Source of the DNA: Alphaproteobacteria bacterium
Lineage (GTDB): Bacteria > Pseudomonadota > Alphaproteobacteria > Micavibrionales > Micavibrionaceae
Direction: 5' to 3'
NCBI GenBank assembly: GCA_030427765.1
Contig: JAUICS010000066.1
Location: forward strand, 1 to 7,041
DNA: 7,041 nt
Shown: positions 5,856 to 7,041 of the stretch, piece by piece
How the letters are laid out: each line of letters starts with the position of its first letter
Numbering within the stretch: position 1 is the stretch's first letter
Notes under the pieces: generated by a model
Database searches by the model: none
Seen by the model: the letters and a program-made list of their open reading frames with translations, nothing else
What the model was told of the DNA's origin: nothing
Position numbers and translations under genes: made by a program

Positions 5856-6767
5856 ATGCAAACTGTCGATATCCCATCCTTCGAGTACACAAGTAAAAAT
5901 GATGGTCCACGATTATTGATTACGGGCGGAGTGCATGGGAACGAACATGGCTGCGTCCACGCAGTCGAAAAATTAAAAACCTATCTGGATGATGGAACAA
6001 TCGCCCTCAAACAAGGCACGCTATCGGTTATCCCTCTGATCAACAAACGCGCGTATGAGGAAAAACAACGTTTCATCGACCGCGATTTAAACCGTAATAT
6101 GCATTATTACGACGATATAAAACATCACGAAGACCCGATTTCGAACACGATTTGCCCGCATCTGGAAAAGGCAGATATCCTTCTTGATCTTCATGCTTAT
6201 GAGGGCGGTGACATTCCATTCGTATCGCTTGGCCCCGACAAAGTTGAGGAAAAAGAATTCGGCACAATGGTCGGCCCTACCGAAATTTGCTGGGGTTTCC
6301 AGCAGTCATTCGCGGATCAGGCAAACGCCAGCCACGGTATCGGCATGACAGAATACGCACGTCAATTTGATGCCATCGCGATCACGGTCGAATGCGGTTA
6401 CAAATTCGATGACATCGCCACGCGTGATGTTGGTTTTGATGTCATTTTGAATACACTTCAATATTTCGGGTATGCCGACACACTTGATATCGAACGCACA
6501 AAATATCCGTATAATGACAATCCCCCAACCCCGAAATGGATTAAATACAACCGCGCATATTTGAAACAAAAGGATGGCACGCCAGTTCGAGTCCTCAAAC
6601 ACCTTGATAAAATTACGGAAGGTGAGGAACTATATAAATACGATGACGGGGAAATTATCACCGCGCCATATGACGGTTTTGCGGTGATGCCGCGCAAGGA
6701 ACCGAAAGTGGGCGAAACAATCCTGTATGCCGGATTGGTTGACGAACCGCTGAAAGATGCAAACTGA
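5856..6767 (+). CDS. Succinylglutamate desuccinylase/aspartoacylase family zinc hydrolase
   Basis: This 303-residue protein belongs to the AstE/AspA branch of the M14 carboxypeptidase-like fold, whose members remove acyl groups from N-acylated amino acids. The zinc ligands are visible in GGVHGNE (24-30; His27 and Glu30) and in DLHAYEGG (111-118; His113). DRDLNR (75-80) carries the Asn-Arg pair that binds the substrate carboxylate in this family. Glu179 in TVECGY is the expected catalytic acid. The C-terminal 70 residues form the beta-rich capping domain seen in such proteins. The exact substrate (N-succinylglutamate, N-acetylaspartate or another) cannot be told, and no other ast genes are present. 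It diverges from lysA and is followed 46 bases later by a probable transporter on the same strand, so they are likely co-transcribed. The ATG at 5856 is the only suitable start before the zinc motif and has no ribosome-binding site. Confidence 0.88.
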   Translation: MQTVDIPSFEYTSKNDGPRLLITGGVHGNEHGCVHAVEKLKTYLDDGTIALKQGTLSVIPLINKRAYEEKQRFIDRDLNRNMHYYDDIKHHEDPISNTICPHLEKADILLDLHAYEGGDIPFVSLGPDKVEEKEFGTMVGPTEICWGFQQSFADQANASHGIGMTEYARQFDAIAITVECGYKFDDIATRDVGFDVILNTLQYFGYADTLDIERTKYPYNDNPPTPKWIKYNRAYLKQKDGTPVRVLKHLDKITEGEELYKYDDGEIITAPYDGFAVMPRKEPKVGETILYAGLVDEPLKDAN

Positions 6768-6813
6768 TATCTGAACCCAACAAAGCCACCATTGAAGCCG
6801 ATAAGGAGTCACA

Positions 6814-7041
6814 ATGAAAAACGTACTTCCGAAAAAGAATAAAAAAGCCCCCGCCAAGCGCAATAAGGCCCCACAATCCGAACGTGGCAAAAGCCTCTCG
6901 GAATCCTCGGATGCTATACTTAGCAACGATCTATGGCTGAAAATTCTGATCGGTATGTTTGCCGGAATTGTTTTGGGTTACATCTTATCACCGGAAAGCT
7001 TCGGCCTGCTGTCACCCGAAACGGCGAATACTATTGGGTCC
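6814..7041 (+). CDS. Probable dicarboxylate/amino acid:cation symporter, N-terminus (partial)
   Basis: An ATG at 6814 with AAGGAG (6803-6808) 5 bases upstream opens a frame of 76 codons that runs off the window end. The first 26 residues are strongly basic (about ten Lys/Arg). A likely first membrane segment, LWLKILIGMFAGIVLGYIL, follows at 40-58, then a Ser/Pro/Glu-containing loop. The WLKILIGMFAGIVLGYIL pattern is typical of the first helix of SDF-family symporters (DctA/GltP type). These import C4-dicarboxylates, glutamate or aspartate with Na+ or H+. The basic extension before the helix is longer than usual for the family and should stay in the cytoplasm. Only one helix is visible, so another multi-pass transporter cannot be excluded. 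Confidence 0.65.
   Translation, partial: MKNVLPKKNKKAPAKRNKAPQSERGKSLSESSDAILSNDLWLKILIGMFAGIVLGYILSPESFGLLSPETANTIGS

Noticed and set aside
1..7041. CRISPR arrays, insertion sequences or phage genes
   Set aside because: No regularly spaced repeats, transposase motifs or terminal inverted repeats were seen on either strand.

Overview
The window reads as a dense bacterial chromosome segment, most likely from an alphaproteobacterium. The main reasons are a PodJ-like polarity protein architecture (cytoplasmic coiled coil, one membrane segment, Sel1 repeats, C-terminal peptidoglycan-binding domain), a lysA of the proteobacterial type and a Gln tRNA very close to the E. coli sequence. Base composition looks moderate to slightly AT-rich by eye and was not computed. 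Genus cannot be named from this stretch.

Layout: (1) Positions 1-1383 hold the 3' end of a small gene that overlaps a complete HipA-family kinase, the usual shape of a HipBA toxin-antitoxin pair. (2) Positions 1384-1864 are non-coding apart from a tRNA-Gln(UUG) on the minus strand. Its own intrinsic terminator lies between it and hipA, and a candidate promoter for the next gene lies on its other side. (3) Positions 1865-4474 hold two long open frames in the same reading frame, separated by one TAA codon. Together they spell a PodJ-like transmembrane protein: the first has the coiled coil and membrane anchor, the second the Sel1 and peptidoglycan-binding part. The second half has no convincing start of its own. 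(4) Positions 4485-5756 hold lysA (diaminopimelate decarboxylase) on the minus strand, convergent with the PodJ-like gene. A perfect 16-bp palindrome lies in the 10-bp gap and runs over the lysA stop. (5) Positions 5757-5855 are a divergent promoter region. (6) Positions 5856-6767 hold an AstE/aspartoacylase-family zinc deacylase. It is followed 46 bp later by the start of a probable dicarboxylate/amino acid:cation symporter that runs off the window.

How the genes fit together: the HipBA-like pair is an accessory module sitting downstream of a tRNA 3' end, a classic insertion point. The PodJ-like gene belongs to cell-pole and cell-envelope organisation. lysA makes lysine from meso-diaminopimelate, so it draws on the peptidoglycan precursor pool. 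The deacylase and symporter look like a co-transcribed scavenging pair for acylated amino acids or small dicarboxylates (inference).

The observation most worth checking is the single in-frame stop that splits the PodJ-like gene. It could be a true nonsense mutation, a sequencing or assembly error, or a two-product arrangement. No wholly new system was found. Further points are a candidate leaderless start on the deacylase, a duplicated ribosome-binding site plus start codon on the PodJ-like gene, and an Arg-to-Gln change in the EPGR motif of LysA.
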